DNA of 17,220 nucleotides, taken from the NCBI GenBank assembly GCA_014728185.1, contig WJMB01000064.1, positions 1 through 17,220 on the forward strand. The letters are read 5' to 3'. The notes under the pieces are model-generated. The model saw only the letters and a program-made list of their open reading frames with translations, was not told the origin of the DNA and made no database searches. Positions within the stretch are counted from its first letter, which is position 1. Every line of letters starts with the position of its first letter. Of this stretch, positions 7,129 to 14,489 are shown one piece after another. The stretch comes from Candidatus Coatesiibacteriota bacterium. Lineage in GTDB: Bacteria > RBG-13-66-14. Position numbers and translations under genes: made by a program.

Positions 7129-9960
7129 CTACTCTCGACCGTAGCGAACGTAGGCCGCCGGTTCGGCGAAGAGCTCGGCGGCGAACTCGCGCAGCTCCTC
7201 GGCGCTCAGGTCTTCGATCTCTTCGATGAAGTCCTCTTCGAAGTCGACGTCCAGGCCGGCCAGCACGAAAATGGCGGCTTCCTGGACCCGGGCGGCGGCC
7301 GTGGAGAGGTCGTAGGTGTAGCGGGCCACCTTGAGCATGCTCTTGCCGCGCTGGAGCTCGTCAGCGGGGACCTCCTCGGCGACGATGCGCTCCAGCTCCT
7401 CTTCGACGATGGCGACGGCCTCGGCGGTCTTGCCGGGTTCGGTGCCCAGGTAGAGGGCGAAGCTGCCCGGCTCCCGGCCGCTGATCGGGAAGGCGTGGAC
7501 GGCGTAGACCAGCCCGGCGCCGCGCAGGCGGTAGTGCAGGCGGCCGTTGGGCAGGTAGATGCCGGAGAGGACGCTGTCGAGCAACTGGATGCGGTAGCGG
7601 TCCGGAGAGTCCAGGCTCAGGCCGGGCCACATCCAGTAGAGCACGGTCTGCTCGCGCTCGGTGTCCACGGCCAGCTCGCGGGGCTCGTCGGGATAGTCGG
7701 GAGCGCCGACGGGGGCGGGCTCGGCGTAGCCCTTGGGAGCGTCCTCCCAGAGCTCCTCGACCAGCTCCTCGATCTCGTCGGCGTCGACGTTGCCGGCCAC
7801 GGCCAGCACGATCCCCTCGGGACGCACCGTGCGCTCGTAGTAGCGCAGCAGGTCCCCGCGTTCCAGGGCGGCGATGCTCTCACTGGTGCCGGTCTGGTGG
7901 TGGGAGTAGGGGTGGTCACCGAAGAACTCGGCCTTGGCCAGCCGGTAGGCCTGGACGAAGGGGTTGTCGGCCTCGGCGGCCAGCTCGTCCAGAAGCTGGT
8001 CTCGCAGGGCCTCGACCTTCTCCTCGGGGAAGGCGGCGTTGCGCAGCACGTCGGTGATCAGCTCGAGGGCCGTCGCGGAGTCCTCGGCCAGGGCCCGGGC
8101 GCTCACCGTGCCGTAGTCCCGGTAACCGGCGGCGTTCAGGTAGCCGCCGCGCTCCTCGAGGGCCAGGGCGATCTCCTCGGCGTCCCGGGTGGCGGTGCCC
8201 TTGAGCAGCGCTCGCAGCATGAAGTTGAAGGCCCCCTGCTCGTCGGGCTCCTCGACGCGGTATCCGCCGTCGATCAGGGCCGCCACGCTGACGCTGTCGA
8301 CGCTGGAGTCCTCGAGCACCAGCAGGCGCAGTCCGTTGTCGAGCTCGTACTCCTCGATCCCGCCGCTGGAGCCGCTCTCGCCCAGACTGAACTCGTGCTC
8401 GGCCGGGTAGTCGCGGGCCAGGTCGTTGACGGGGGAGTAGTTGACGTCCAGGGGCACGTCGGTCGACGCCGGGGGCTGGTGGTAGACGAAGTAGGTGTCG
8501 GGCTCTCCGGGCTCGACCTCGCCCAGGGACTCCTCCCAGGCCGCCTTGCCGTGGACCTCGGCCACCAGGCCGCTCTCGACCAGCTCCAGGCGCTCGGGAT
8601 CGCCCAGGTTGGAAAGCTCGAACTCGCCGGCCTCGACGGGCCAGGTCACGCTCAGGTAGAGATTGTCCTCGCTGAAGTAGCGCCGGGCAACCTCGCGCAA
8701 CTCTTCGGCGTCCACTGAGCGGCAACCCTCGATGTAGTTCTCCGAGAAATCTAGGTCGCCGAGCATGGTGTCGTAGCCCAGGCTGCCGGCCTGGCTGGTC
8801 AGCTCCTCGGTGGAGTAGACGTAGTCGGCCAGGAAGCCGTTCTTGACGCGTTCGAGCTCCTCGGCGCCGACCAGCTCCTCGCGCAGGCGCATCACTTCGG
8901 CGTAGGCCGTGTAGTAGGCCTCGATGATCTTGGCTGGGTCGCCGGAGAGGGTCACGGTGAACTGACCGGCGTCGTAGACCGGGGTGTAGCTGGAGACCGA
9001 GAAGCCGGAGACCAGGGAACGGTCCTCCCGCAGCGCCTGGTAGAGCCGGCTGGAACGGCCGCGCTCCAGCAGGTTCATCAGCACGTCCAGGGCGTAGAGA
9101 TCCTCGGCCCACAACGGCACCGTGCGGAAGCCGAAGGAGAGGTGGGCCTCCTGGAAGGTGGTGTACTCGATCGCGTAGCGCGGGGCGGGCAGATGCTCGG
9201 GCCGGGGCACCTCGGGCAGCGGGGTCTCGCCGCGCGGGGCTTCACCGAACTCGGCGGCGACCTTCTCGATCATCTCCTCCAGGGACAGGTCCCCGCCGAC
9301 GACGACGACCATCTTCTCCGGAGTGTAGCGATCGGCGTAGTAACTGCGCAGGTCATCCTCGCTGACAGCCTGGAAGAGGTCCGGGTAGCCCAGGATGGGG
9401 TCCGAGGCCGGCGAGTCGCCGAAGATGGTGTGCTGGAAGCGGTACCAGTTGCGGGTGTCCGCCTCGTCGTTGTTCATGTTGATCTCTTTGAGGATGATCC
9501 CGCGCTGGCTGGTGATGATCTCATCGTTGAAGTCCTGGCGCAGCAGCGTCTCGGCCATCAGCTCCACCAGGGAGTCGAAGCGGTCCGTGGTGGTGGTCTG
9601 GTGGTAGCAGGTGTGGGTCCGCGAGGTGTAGGCGTTGGAAGCCCCGCCCAGCTCCTCGTCCCAGGTCTCGACCTGCTCCTTGGACAGCGAGGTGGTGGCG
9701 TCGCCGTGGAGGTGCTCGTAGAAGTGACTGATCCCGGCGCCCTGGAACTCGCCCTCGTAGGCGCCGCCGGTCTTGACGTAGACCCGCATCGTGACGATGG
9801 GGTTGACGTGGTTCTCGAAGGCCACGATGACCAGACCGTTGTCCAGCTCGACGCGGCGGGCCTCCTGGGCGCCCGCGCCCAGGGCGAGGACGACGACGAG
9901 AAGGACGGCGATCTTCAGGCTGTTGCTCATCAAGCCGTTACGCTTCATATCTTTACGCAT
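7129..9960 (-). CDS. Secreted M16 (insulinase/pitrilysin) family zinc protease, two tandem units
   Basis: A 943-residue zinc metalloprotease with a signal peptide: hydrophobic residues about 15-29, with a likely cut near GAGA/QE at 31-32. The first M16 unit carries the inverted zinc motif HFYEH (H79, E82, H83) and the third ligand E159 in LKEI, followed by the usual R/Y-rich M16 domains. The second unit begins near residue 530, and its equivalent stretch GAFNFMLRALLKGT has lost the zinc motif, as is normal for the partner half of fused M16 enzymes. The ATG at 9960 is preferred over the TTG one codon upstream because GGGGAG lies 5 nt before the ATG. Role: periplasmic or extracellular peptide degradation. 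It is followed after 60 nt by the phosphodiesterase gene. Confidence 0.92.
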   Translation of the reverse strand: MRKDMKRNGLMSNSLKIAVLLVVVLALGAGAQEARRVELDNGLVIVAFENHVNPIVTMRVYVKTGGAYEGEFQGAGISHFYEHLHGDATTSLSKEQVETWDEELGGASNAYTSRTHTCYHQTTTTDRFDSLVELMAETLLRQDFNDEIITSQRGIILKEINMNNDEADTRNWYRFQHTIFGDSPASDPILGYPDLFQAVSEDDLRSYYADRYTPEKMVVVVGGDLSLEEMIEKVAAEFGEAPRGETPLPEVPRPEHLPAPRYAIEYTTFQEAHLSFGFRTVPLWAEDLYALDVLMNLLERGRSSRLYQALREDRSLVSGFSVSSYTPVYDAGQFTVTLSGDPAKIIEAYYTAYAEVMRLREELVGAEELERVKNGFLADYVYSTEELTSQAGSLGYDTMLGDLDFSENYIEGCRSVDAEELREVARRYFSEDNLYLSVTWPVEAGEFELSNLGDPERLELVESGLVAEVHGKAAWEESLGEVEPGEPDTYFVYHQPPASTDVPLDVNYSPVNDLARDYPAEHEFSLGESGSSGGIEEYELDNGLRLLVLEDSSVDSVSVAALIDGGYRVEEPDEQGAFNFMLRALLKGTATRDAEEIALALEERGGYLNAAGYRDYGTVSARALAEDSATALELITDVLRNAAFPEEKVEALRDQLLDELAAEADNPFVQAYRLAKAEFFGDHPYSHHQTGTSESIAALERGDLLRYYERTVRPEGIVLAVAGNVDADEIEELVEELWEDAPKGYAEPAPVGAPDYPDEPRELAVDTEREQTVLYWMWPGLSLDSPDRYRIQLLDSVLSGIYLPNGRLHYRLRGAGLVYAVHAFPISGREPGSFALYLGTEPGKTAEAVAIVEEELERIVAEEVPADELQRGKSMLKVARYTYDLSTAAARVQEAAIFVLAGLDVDFEEDFIEEIEDLSAEELREFAAELFAEPAAYVRYGRE

Positions 9961-10013
9961 CAAGACTCCCCTGTTGCGCGACTGTTTGGTCCCCGGTGAA
10001 CAGCGCAGTTCCC

Positions 10014-10026
10014 CGGTATTATACCG
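10014..10026 (-). promoter_or_regulatory. Candidate -10 box inside a palindrome upstream of the M16 gene
   Basis: Minus-strand TATAAT (10023-10018) lies about 58 nt upstream of the M16 ATG. It is embedded in the 13-nt palindrome CGGTATTATACCG (10014-10026). The -35 region is weak (A-rich, no TTGACA match). The palindrome could be an operator or chance. Confidence 0.42.
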
Positions 10027-10411
10027 TAAAATAGACCTTTTTGTTTCACCGAGGCTTATTGGTTCACATTATGTCCAGCTGCCGCCCGCCACCCCGAGTC
10101 TCGCCGAACCTGCCTCTCCCCGGGAATAGGGCAGGTAGTACAATGACTGGCCATTCCATATTGAAGCGCTACAGCGGCTTCGTAAGCCGATATCTCGGGA
10201 GATCATGGTAGCACAGGCCTTGCCGACCGTCTTCGATAACGAGGGCTGGCCGACGAGTCACCCCAGAGTCTTGCAGGCCCTCCAGTTCTGGTGCACCAGG
10301 CTGCTTGATCCGGCCTGTAAGCTTCAAACCGCCCCGTCTTCATTATCGACGGCCCATTGAGTGAACCGCTGACACTCCGACCAAGCAGGGTCGAGTACAA
10401 GTTAGTGAGTA
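10027..10411. other. Intergenic stretch between the M16 promoter and the galT terminator
   Basis: No gene is supported here. It holds two small adjacent hairpins: CGGCTT-CGT-AAGCCG (10175-10189) and ATCTC-GG-GAGAT (10192-10203). Neither has a T run. I find no convincing copy of the repeat element in it. Confidence 0.5.
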
Positions 10412-10436
10412 GAAAAGCCCCGCCGGGCGGGGCTTT
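10411..10436 (-). terminator. Rho-independent terminator of galT
   Basis: AAAGCCCCGCC (10414-10424) and GGCGGGGCTTT (10426-10436) form an 11-bp GC-rich inverted repeat. On the minus strand it ends in TTTT then CTACT. It lies 22 nt past the galT stop. Confidence 0.8.
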
Positions 10437-10457
10437 CAACTTGGATCAAACTGCGGG

Positions 10458-11468
10458 CTAGCTGATATCGGCCTCGCGCAGGTACTTGGCGGCGTCCTCG
10501 GGCCGGGTGGGGTTGATGTAGAACCCGGTGCCCCACTCGAAACCGGCGACCTTGGTCAGCTTGGGCATGATCTCGATGTGCCAGTGGTAGGCCAGCAGGT
10601 CGGAGCCGCGGCAGTTGACCGGCGAGTTGTGGATCAGGAAGTTGTAGGGCGGGCAGGAGAGGGTGACGGCCAGGCGCTTGAGTATCTCGCCCAACAGGGA
10701 AGCCAACTGGGTCAGGTCGTTGTCTCGTTCGAAGAAGGGCCGGTGGTCCTTGGGCAGCAGCCAGGTCTCGAAGGGGAAGCGCGGGGCGAAGGGGGCCAGG
10801 GCGATGAACTTCTCGTTCTCGCAGATCACGCGTTCGCCCTTGGCCAGCTCCTGCTTGATGATGTCGCAGAAGACGCAGCGCTCCTTCCAGCCGTAGTAGA
10901 TCTTGGAGCCCTCGAGCTCTTCGGTGACCCGCTTGGGGATGATCGGCGTGGCGATGAGCTGGGAGTGGGAGTGGGCCAGGGAGGCGCCGGCGGCCCGGCC
11001 TTCGTTTTTGAAGACCAGGATGTAGCGGAAGCGCGGGTCCTTGGTCAGGTCGACGATGCGCTGCCGGTAGGCGGTCACCACGTGCTCGATCTCGCCGGGG
11101 ACGAGCTGGTGCAGGCGCTTGGCGTGGTCCGGGGTCTCGATGATCACCTCGTGGGCGCCGATGCCGTTCATCATGTCGAACATGCCCACGCCGCGGCGCT
11201 CCATCTCACCCTCGATGCGCAGGGCGGGGAACTTGTTGGGCACCACCCGGACCTGCCAGCCCGGGGTGTTGGGCACGCGACCTTCGACATCGGGCTGGTC
11301 CACGGTGAAGATCTCGGGCGGGGTCTTCTCTTCGTTGCCCACACAGAAGGGACAGTTGGCGCTGCTGGTTTCCTCGGGCTCGGTGGCGAAGTCGCTGGGG
11401 CGCTTGCCCCGCTCCGAGGAGATGATGACCCATCGACCGATGATCGGATCTCGCCTGAGTTCGGGCAA
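10458..11468 (-). CDS. galT: Galactose-1-phosphate uridylyltransferase
   Basis: This enzyme swaps galactose-1-phosphate and UDP-glucose to UDP-galactose and glucose-1-phosphate (Leloir pathway), in the cytoplasm. With the start used here it has 336 residues, the usual length. Visible motifs: N-terminal DPIIGRWVIIS (7-17), metal-binding cysteine pair C39/C42 (CPFC), the catalytic histidine triad HSHSQ at 166-170 (H168 the likely nucleophile), a second pair C198/C201 (CVFC) and the C-terminal HWHIEIMPK. The start is TTG at 11468: GAGGAGG (11474-11480) sits exactly 5 nt upstream, and the family sequence begins there. The open frame continues 43 codons further upstream, but that extension is unlike GalT and contains the likely promoter. 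No other Leloir gene is in the window. Confidence 0.93.
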   Translation of the reverse strand: MPELRRDPIIGRWVIISSERGKRPSDFATEPEETSSANCPFCVGNEEKTPPEIFTVDQPDVEGRVPNTPGWQVRVVPNKFPALRIEGEMERRGVGMFDMMNGIGAHEVIIETPDHAKRLHQLVPGEIEHVVTAYRQRIVDLTKDPRFRYILVFKNEGRAAGASLAHSHSQLIATPIIPKRVTEELEGSKIYYGWKERCVFCDIIKQELAKGERVICENEKFIALAPFAPRFPFETWLLPKDHRPFFERDNDLTQLASLLGEILKRLAVTLSCPPYNFLIHNSPVNCRGSDLLAYHWHIEIMPKLTKVAGFEWGTGFYINPTRPEDAAKYLREADIS

Positions 11469-11543
11469 GCCTTCCTCCTCTATAAACAAGCGGTTGTGCG
11501 AACCGGCGGCGCGCGCCGGTGGTCGTCGTTCGAATTCGCTTCC

Positions 11544-11552
11544 AGTATAGCA
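11544..11552 (-). promoter_or_regulatory. Extended -10 promoter for galT
   Basis: Minus-strand TGC-TATACT, about 76 nt upstream of the TTG start. It is the same extended -10 form as seen before the geranylgeranyl reductase gene. No clear -35. Confidence 0.48.
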
Positions 11553-11618
11553 CAGCGACCCGGGGTGATACACGCGGGCGGACGTGGCCGCCGTCACATC
11601 TCAGCGGGAGTTATCCGT

Positions 11619-12266
11619 CTAGGGCGGGCCGTCAAGAGCCGCCAGCTCGCCCTCGGCCAGGGCGGCGTAGTCGTCGTGGACCTCGATACCGCGACGGCGC
11701 AGCGCCTGGATCAACCCGAGCTGGGACTCCAGGATGATCACACGGATCCGCTCGGTGTAGGTCGCCCCCTCGGGCAGCGCGGCTTGGGCGTAGGCCCGCA
11801 GGGACTCGGTGTAGGCGGCCAGGTACAGCTCGACCTCGCTGAAGCTGGTGCCGACGCCCACGGGATGCAGCCGGATCTCGCAGGACCAGCCGCCGCCGGG
11901 TCCGCGGGAAAGCAGAGGTCCGCAGGAGCCCCAGGGGCTCATGTTCGGCGAAAAGGGCTCACCGTCCAGGGTGATGGTCAGGTGATAGTCGCCCAGCTCG
12001 GTGAGGTCCCTCAGCGGCGGCAGATTAAGCAGAACCTCGGCCAGGCGCCGGTAGGCGGACACCTCGGGCGCCGCAGCGGTGGCGTAGAGGTTGCCCCGTA
12101 ATTCGATGGGAGATTCCAGGCGTGAGGTGTAGCGCAGACCGGCGGTGTAGAGGTGGCCGGCCAGCCAGAACACACCGATGAGCAGGGCGAAGAGCAGGCC
12201 GCGCAGGGCGTGACGGCGGCCGGACTCACGGACGCTGCGCTCGAACTGGTCGGGCTTCTTGCTCAT
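11619..12266 (-). CDS. Unrecognised single-pass membrane protein, coupled to coaX
   Basis: I do not recognise this 215-residue protein. It begins with a charged 22-residue tail, then one clear membrane helix (about residues 23-42, LRGLLFALLIGVFWLAGHLY), then a mostly polar domain with several acidic and aromatic residues predicted to lie outside the cytoplasm. Two cysteines in that domain (in WGSCGPLL and WSCEIRL) could form a disulfide. The C-terminal part (TERIRVIILESQLGLIQALRRRGIEV) looks helical. Its ATG overlaps the coaX stop (ATGA), so it is translated by coupling with coaX, and the coding frame shows the same GC-rich third-position bias as its neighbours. It is probably a real gene, but its function is unknown. 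Confidence 0.72.
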   Translation of the reverse strand: MSKKPDQFERSVRESGRRHALRGLLFALLIGVFWLAGHLYTAGLRYTSRLESPIELRGNLYATAAAPEVSAYRRLAEVLLNLPPLRDLTELGDYHLTITLDGEPFSPNMSPWGSCGPLLSRGPGGGWSCEIRLHPVGVGTSFSEVELYLAAYTESLRAYAQAALPEGATYTERIRVIILESQLGLIQALRRRGIEVHDDYAALAEGELAALDGPP

Positions 12267-13015
12267 AGCGGTTTCGGGCCGCCGGCGGCACGCCGGGCCA
12301 GGGAGAACAGGATGGCGAACTCCTCGAAGACGGCCTCGGGGAAGTATCCCCGGTAGCGCTCGGCGTCACCGCCGTGGAGCAGCAGGGGCAGCCCGCTCAG
12401 GCCCCTTCCCAGCAGGGCGGCGTACTCGGCGATCAAGTCGGCGACGGCCGCCGTGCACTGGCGATGAGCGCCCAGGCGCAGGCAGTCCTCGGTGGTGGTT
12501 CCCGGCGGACGGGGCGCCTCGGTCGCCTCTACGCGTGGCAGGGTGCCCAACCCGCCCAGGGTCCGCAGGATCAGCCGCTCACCGGCCAGGATGGCCCCGC
12601 CGAGCAGCAACGGCTCCTCGCCGCCGCCGACCAGATCAACGGTCACCGCTGAGCCGCAGCCGATAACCACGCAGGGGTTACCGAGACGATCAACGGCCTC
12701 GTCGGCGGCCAGCAGGCGATCGTCGCCCAGCCCCGGTCCATAATCGACGCGCAATGGGCAGTGCGCGGCGCCGCGAATCAGCTCGACGCCGCGCCCACCG
12801 AGGGCGCGCTCGAGCAAGGCCGGGCCGCCTTCGGCGGTGGCGCAGAACCAGACACGGTCCCCGGGTTCGAGGCCGGCGACGACGCGGCCGGGGTCTTTCC
12901 GGAAGTCCGGATAGGGGCAGGCCTCCACCGCGCGCAGCGCTGATCCCGGGCGGCCGGGATCGTGGCGGGTCCACTTGACCCTGGTGTTGCCAATATCGAC
13001 GAGGAGGTTTAACAT
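12263..13015 (-). CDS. coaX: Type III pantothenate kinase
   Basis: Phosphorylates pantothenate, the first step of coenzyme A synthesis, in the cytoplasm. The 250-residue protein has the ASKHA-fold marks of CoaX: the N-terminal phosphate loop DIGNTRVKW (7-15), YGPGLGDDR (92-100) with D99 the probable catalytic base, IGCGSAVTVDLV (118-129), matching the family's GTAxTxD segment with Ser for Thr, then LGGAILAGERL, and the late TTEDCLRLG. Length is typical. The ATG at 13015 lacks a clear Shine-Dalgarno and lies only 11 nt downstream of a TATAGT box, so the mRNA may be leaderless. It is followed by, and overlaps, the unknown membrane protein gene. Confidence 0.9.
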   Translation of the reverse strand: MLNLLVDIGNTRVKWTRHDPGRPGSALRAVEACPYPDFRKDPGRVVAGLEPGDRVWFCATAEGGPALLERALGGRGVELIRGAAHCPLRVDYGPGLGDDRLLAADEAVDRLGNPCVVIGCGSAVTVDLVGGGEEPLLLGGAILAGERLILRTLGGLGTLPRVEATEAPRPPGTTTEDCLRLGAHRQCTAAVADLIAEYAALLGRGLSGLPLLLHGGDAERYRGYFPEAVFEEFAILFSLARRAAGGPKPL

Positions 13016-13026
13016 GGGTGTAGTCT

Positions 13027-13032
13027 ACTATA
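13027..13032 (-). promoter_or_regulatory. Candidate -10 box for coaX (possible leaderless mRNA)
   Basis: Minus-strand TATAGT ends 11 nt before the coaX ATG, which would put the transcript start about 4-5 nt from the start codon. No -35 match at usual spacing. Confidence 0.3.
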
Positions 13033-13058
13033 AGCTCCCTGTTCTGACAACGCGGCCG

Positions 13059-13082
13059 CGTAGCGGGACGCTAGCCGCTACG
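13059..13082. repeat. Perfect 8-bp hairpin with an alternative fold
   Basis: CGTAGCGG (13059-13066) pairs with CCGCTACG (13075-13082). The competing smaller stem TAGCG-GGA-CGCTA (13061-13073) uses part of the same sequence. It lies upstream of coaX and left of element copy 2, and has no T run in either direction. Confidence 0.45.
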
Positions 13083-13139
13083 ACGCCGGTCGGTGCTTTG
13101 TGAGATGACCATCACTTCTGGAAACGGGCGGTTGGGTAG

Positions 13140-13145
13140 ACGCTT
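13140..13145. repeat. Left target-site duplication ACGCTT
   Basis: ACGCTT abuts the left end of element copy 2 and recurs exactly at 13498-13503 at its right end. Confidence 0.72.
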
Positions 13146-13497
13146 AGTGATTGTCACCAGATACCGAACCGACGTAGTTACCTTGATAAGAGCGGCATTT
13201 GGAACGGAGGTGCCGTCAATACCCCGTGATAGGCTTTTGATCGACAAGCCAAAGAGTTATCACATTAGCTAAAGCAGCTATTTGAACGCATTTAGCCTCA
13301 TTCTACCTGGTAGGTCCGAGATGCAAATCAGGAGTCGCGGCTTCCCGAAGCAGAGCCTTCAATTGGAAGCGTCCGCTTTGAGAACATCTTCAATACCACC
13401 AGGCAACGCACAAACAGGAATAACCAGCACAGCTACAAGCCACTATATACATAGCTATTAGCGACATATGCCTGTTCAGGCACGAGTGATAATCCCA
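13146..13497 (+). mobile_element. MITE-like element, copy 2 (352 bp)
   Basis: This unit is colinear with the element at 4004-4353 and almost the same length (352 vs 350 bp). Its right end GTGATAATCCCA and left end AGTGATTGTCAC are diverged forms of the copy-1 inverted termini; they match each other at 9 of 12 positions. Perfect ACGCTT repeats flank it. The conserved 3' half shares long exact blocks with copy 1 (ACCAGGCAACGCA, ACAAGCCACTATATA, CTGTTCAGGCACG). No open frame with a ribosome binding site is conserved between the copies. The left end has decayed more than the right. It was inserted between coaX and elbB. Confidence 0.72.
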
Positions 13498-13503
13498 ACG
13501 CTT
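13498..13503. repeat. Right target-site duplication ACGCTT
   Basis: An exact repeat of 13140-13145, directly after the terminal CCCA of copy 2. Confidence 0.72.
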
Positions 13504-13790
13504 CTTGCCTGTCGTGCTTCCGCATCAACCGGGTGTGGTTGCAACGCCTTGCGATTATTATTCGCCGACGTTCATCTAGGGTTCGAACAGTCGATGAACC
13601 AACAGGCCGCGGCCTAACCAGAGAGCTTGGAGCGCATTCTCCTGTTCGTCCTCGCCCCATGATGCGGCTCTGTGGAAGGTTGCTGTCGACTCGACAATCT
13701 CAGCCCGCTGATGTTGCAATGACCCGAGGCGATACGTGTCGCAGGATGATCCCGACTGATTCATCCAGTGAGCAAACCCCGAGGAAACCC
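13504..13790. other. Gene-free leader region of the elbB operon
   Basis: No gene is supported here. The elbB promoter must lie in this stretch or further left, but I see no convincing -35/-10 pair. A short palindrome, GGCCGCGGCC, lies near 13603-13612. Confidence 0.5.
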
Positions 13791-13804
13791 CAGGAGGCCC
13801 CCCC

Positions 13805-14467
13805 ATGCCCAAGGTAGCCGTTATCCTCTCCGGCTGCGGCGTCAAGGACGGCGCCGAGATCCACGAAGCCGTCAGCGCCCTGCTCTCGATCACCCGGCGT
13901 GGCGCCGAGTACGTCTGCTACGCCCCGGACAAAACCCAGCACGACGTCGTCGACCACCTCAAGCAGGCCCCGGTGGCCGGTGAACAGCGCAACGTGCTGG
14001 TCGAGTCGGCCCGCATCGCCCGGGGCGAGGTTCGCGACCTGGCCGAGTTCGATCCCGCCGAGGTCGACGCCCTGGTCATCCCCGGCGGCTTCGGCAGCGC
14101 CAAGAACCTCTCCGACTACGCCCTCCAGGGTCCCACCGCCACCCCGGACCCCCACGTGGCTCGGGCGGTGCGCGCCATGCACGCCGCCGGCAAGCCCGTG
14201 GGCGCCATCTGCATCAGCCCCACCGTCGTGGCCGCAGTCTTCCAGGGCACCGAAGTCAAACCCCGGCTGACCATCGGCAGTGATCCGGGAACCGCCGGGC
14301 ACCTGCGCGACATGGGCGCCGAACACGTCGAGTGCGCCGCCGATGACTGCATCGTCGACGAGACCAACCGCATCGTCTCCACCCCGGCCTACATGAGCGC
14401 GCGCAACATCGCCGAAGTCTACACCGGCATCGACCGCCTGGTCGAAGAGGTGCTCAAGCTGGCCTGA
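13805..14467 (+). CDS. elbB: ElbB-type DJ-1/PfpI family protein (isoprenoid biosynthesis glyoxalase)
   Basis: A 220-residue member of the ElbB branch of the DJ-1/PfpI superfamily, a class I glutamine-amidotransferase-like fold. E. coli ElbB was linked to lycopene yield and has weak glyoxalase activity. Family marks are the N-terminal SGCGVKDGAEIHEAV (9-23) with the conserved acidic residues, PGGFGSAKNLSDYA (93-106) and the nucleophile-elbow cysteine C136 in GAICISPTV. Length is standard. AGGAGG lies 8 nt before the ATG. It leads an operon, with the radical SAM gene starting 22 nt after its stop. The family call is firm, but the physiological substrate is not known even in well-studied members. 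Confidence 0.92.
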   Translation: MPKVAVILSGCGVKDGAEIHEAVSALLSITRRGAEYVCYAPDKTQHDVVDHLKQAPVAGEQRNVLVESARIARGEVRDLAEFDPAEVDALVIPGGFGSAKNLSDYALQGPTATPDPHVARAVRAMHAAGKPVGAICISPTVVAAVFQGTEVKPRLTIGSDPGTAGHLRDMGAEHVECAADDCIVDETNRIVSTPAYMSARNIAEVYTGIDRLVEEVLKLA

Positions 14468-14489
14468 GGAGCCTATCGATAGGAACCCC

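Noticed and set aside
7495..8718. Plus-strand open frame opposite the M16 protease
   Set aside because: Antisense shadow of a gene with full M16 motifs; no ribosome binding site.
10203..10439. 78-codon minus-strand frame in the M16-galT gap
   Set aside because: Its start lies inside the galT terminator hairpin, it has no ribosome binding site of note, and its protein shows no family.
10578..12101. Long plus-strand open frame across galT and the coaX partner gene
   Set aside because: Antisense shadow. It spans two real minus-strand genes and their promoter, and shows no recognisable domain.
13570..13600. GGTTCGAAC, reminiscent of a tRNA T-loop
   Set aside because: The flanking 5-bp T-stem, anticodon arm and acceptor pairing do not form, so it is not a tRNA.
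13533..13817. 94-codon plus-strand frame upstream of elbB
   Set aside because: Overlaps the elbB ribosome binding site and start, with no ribosome binding site of its own and no family resemblance.
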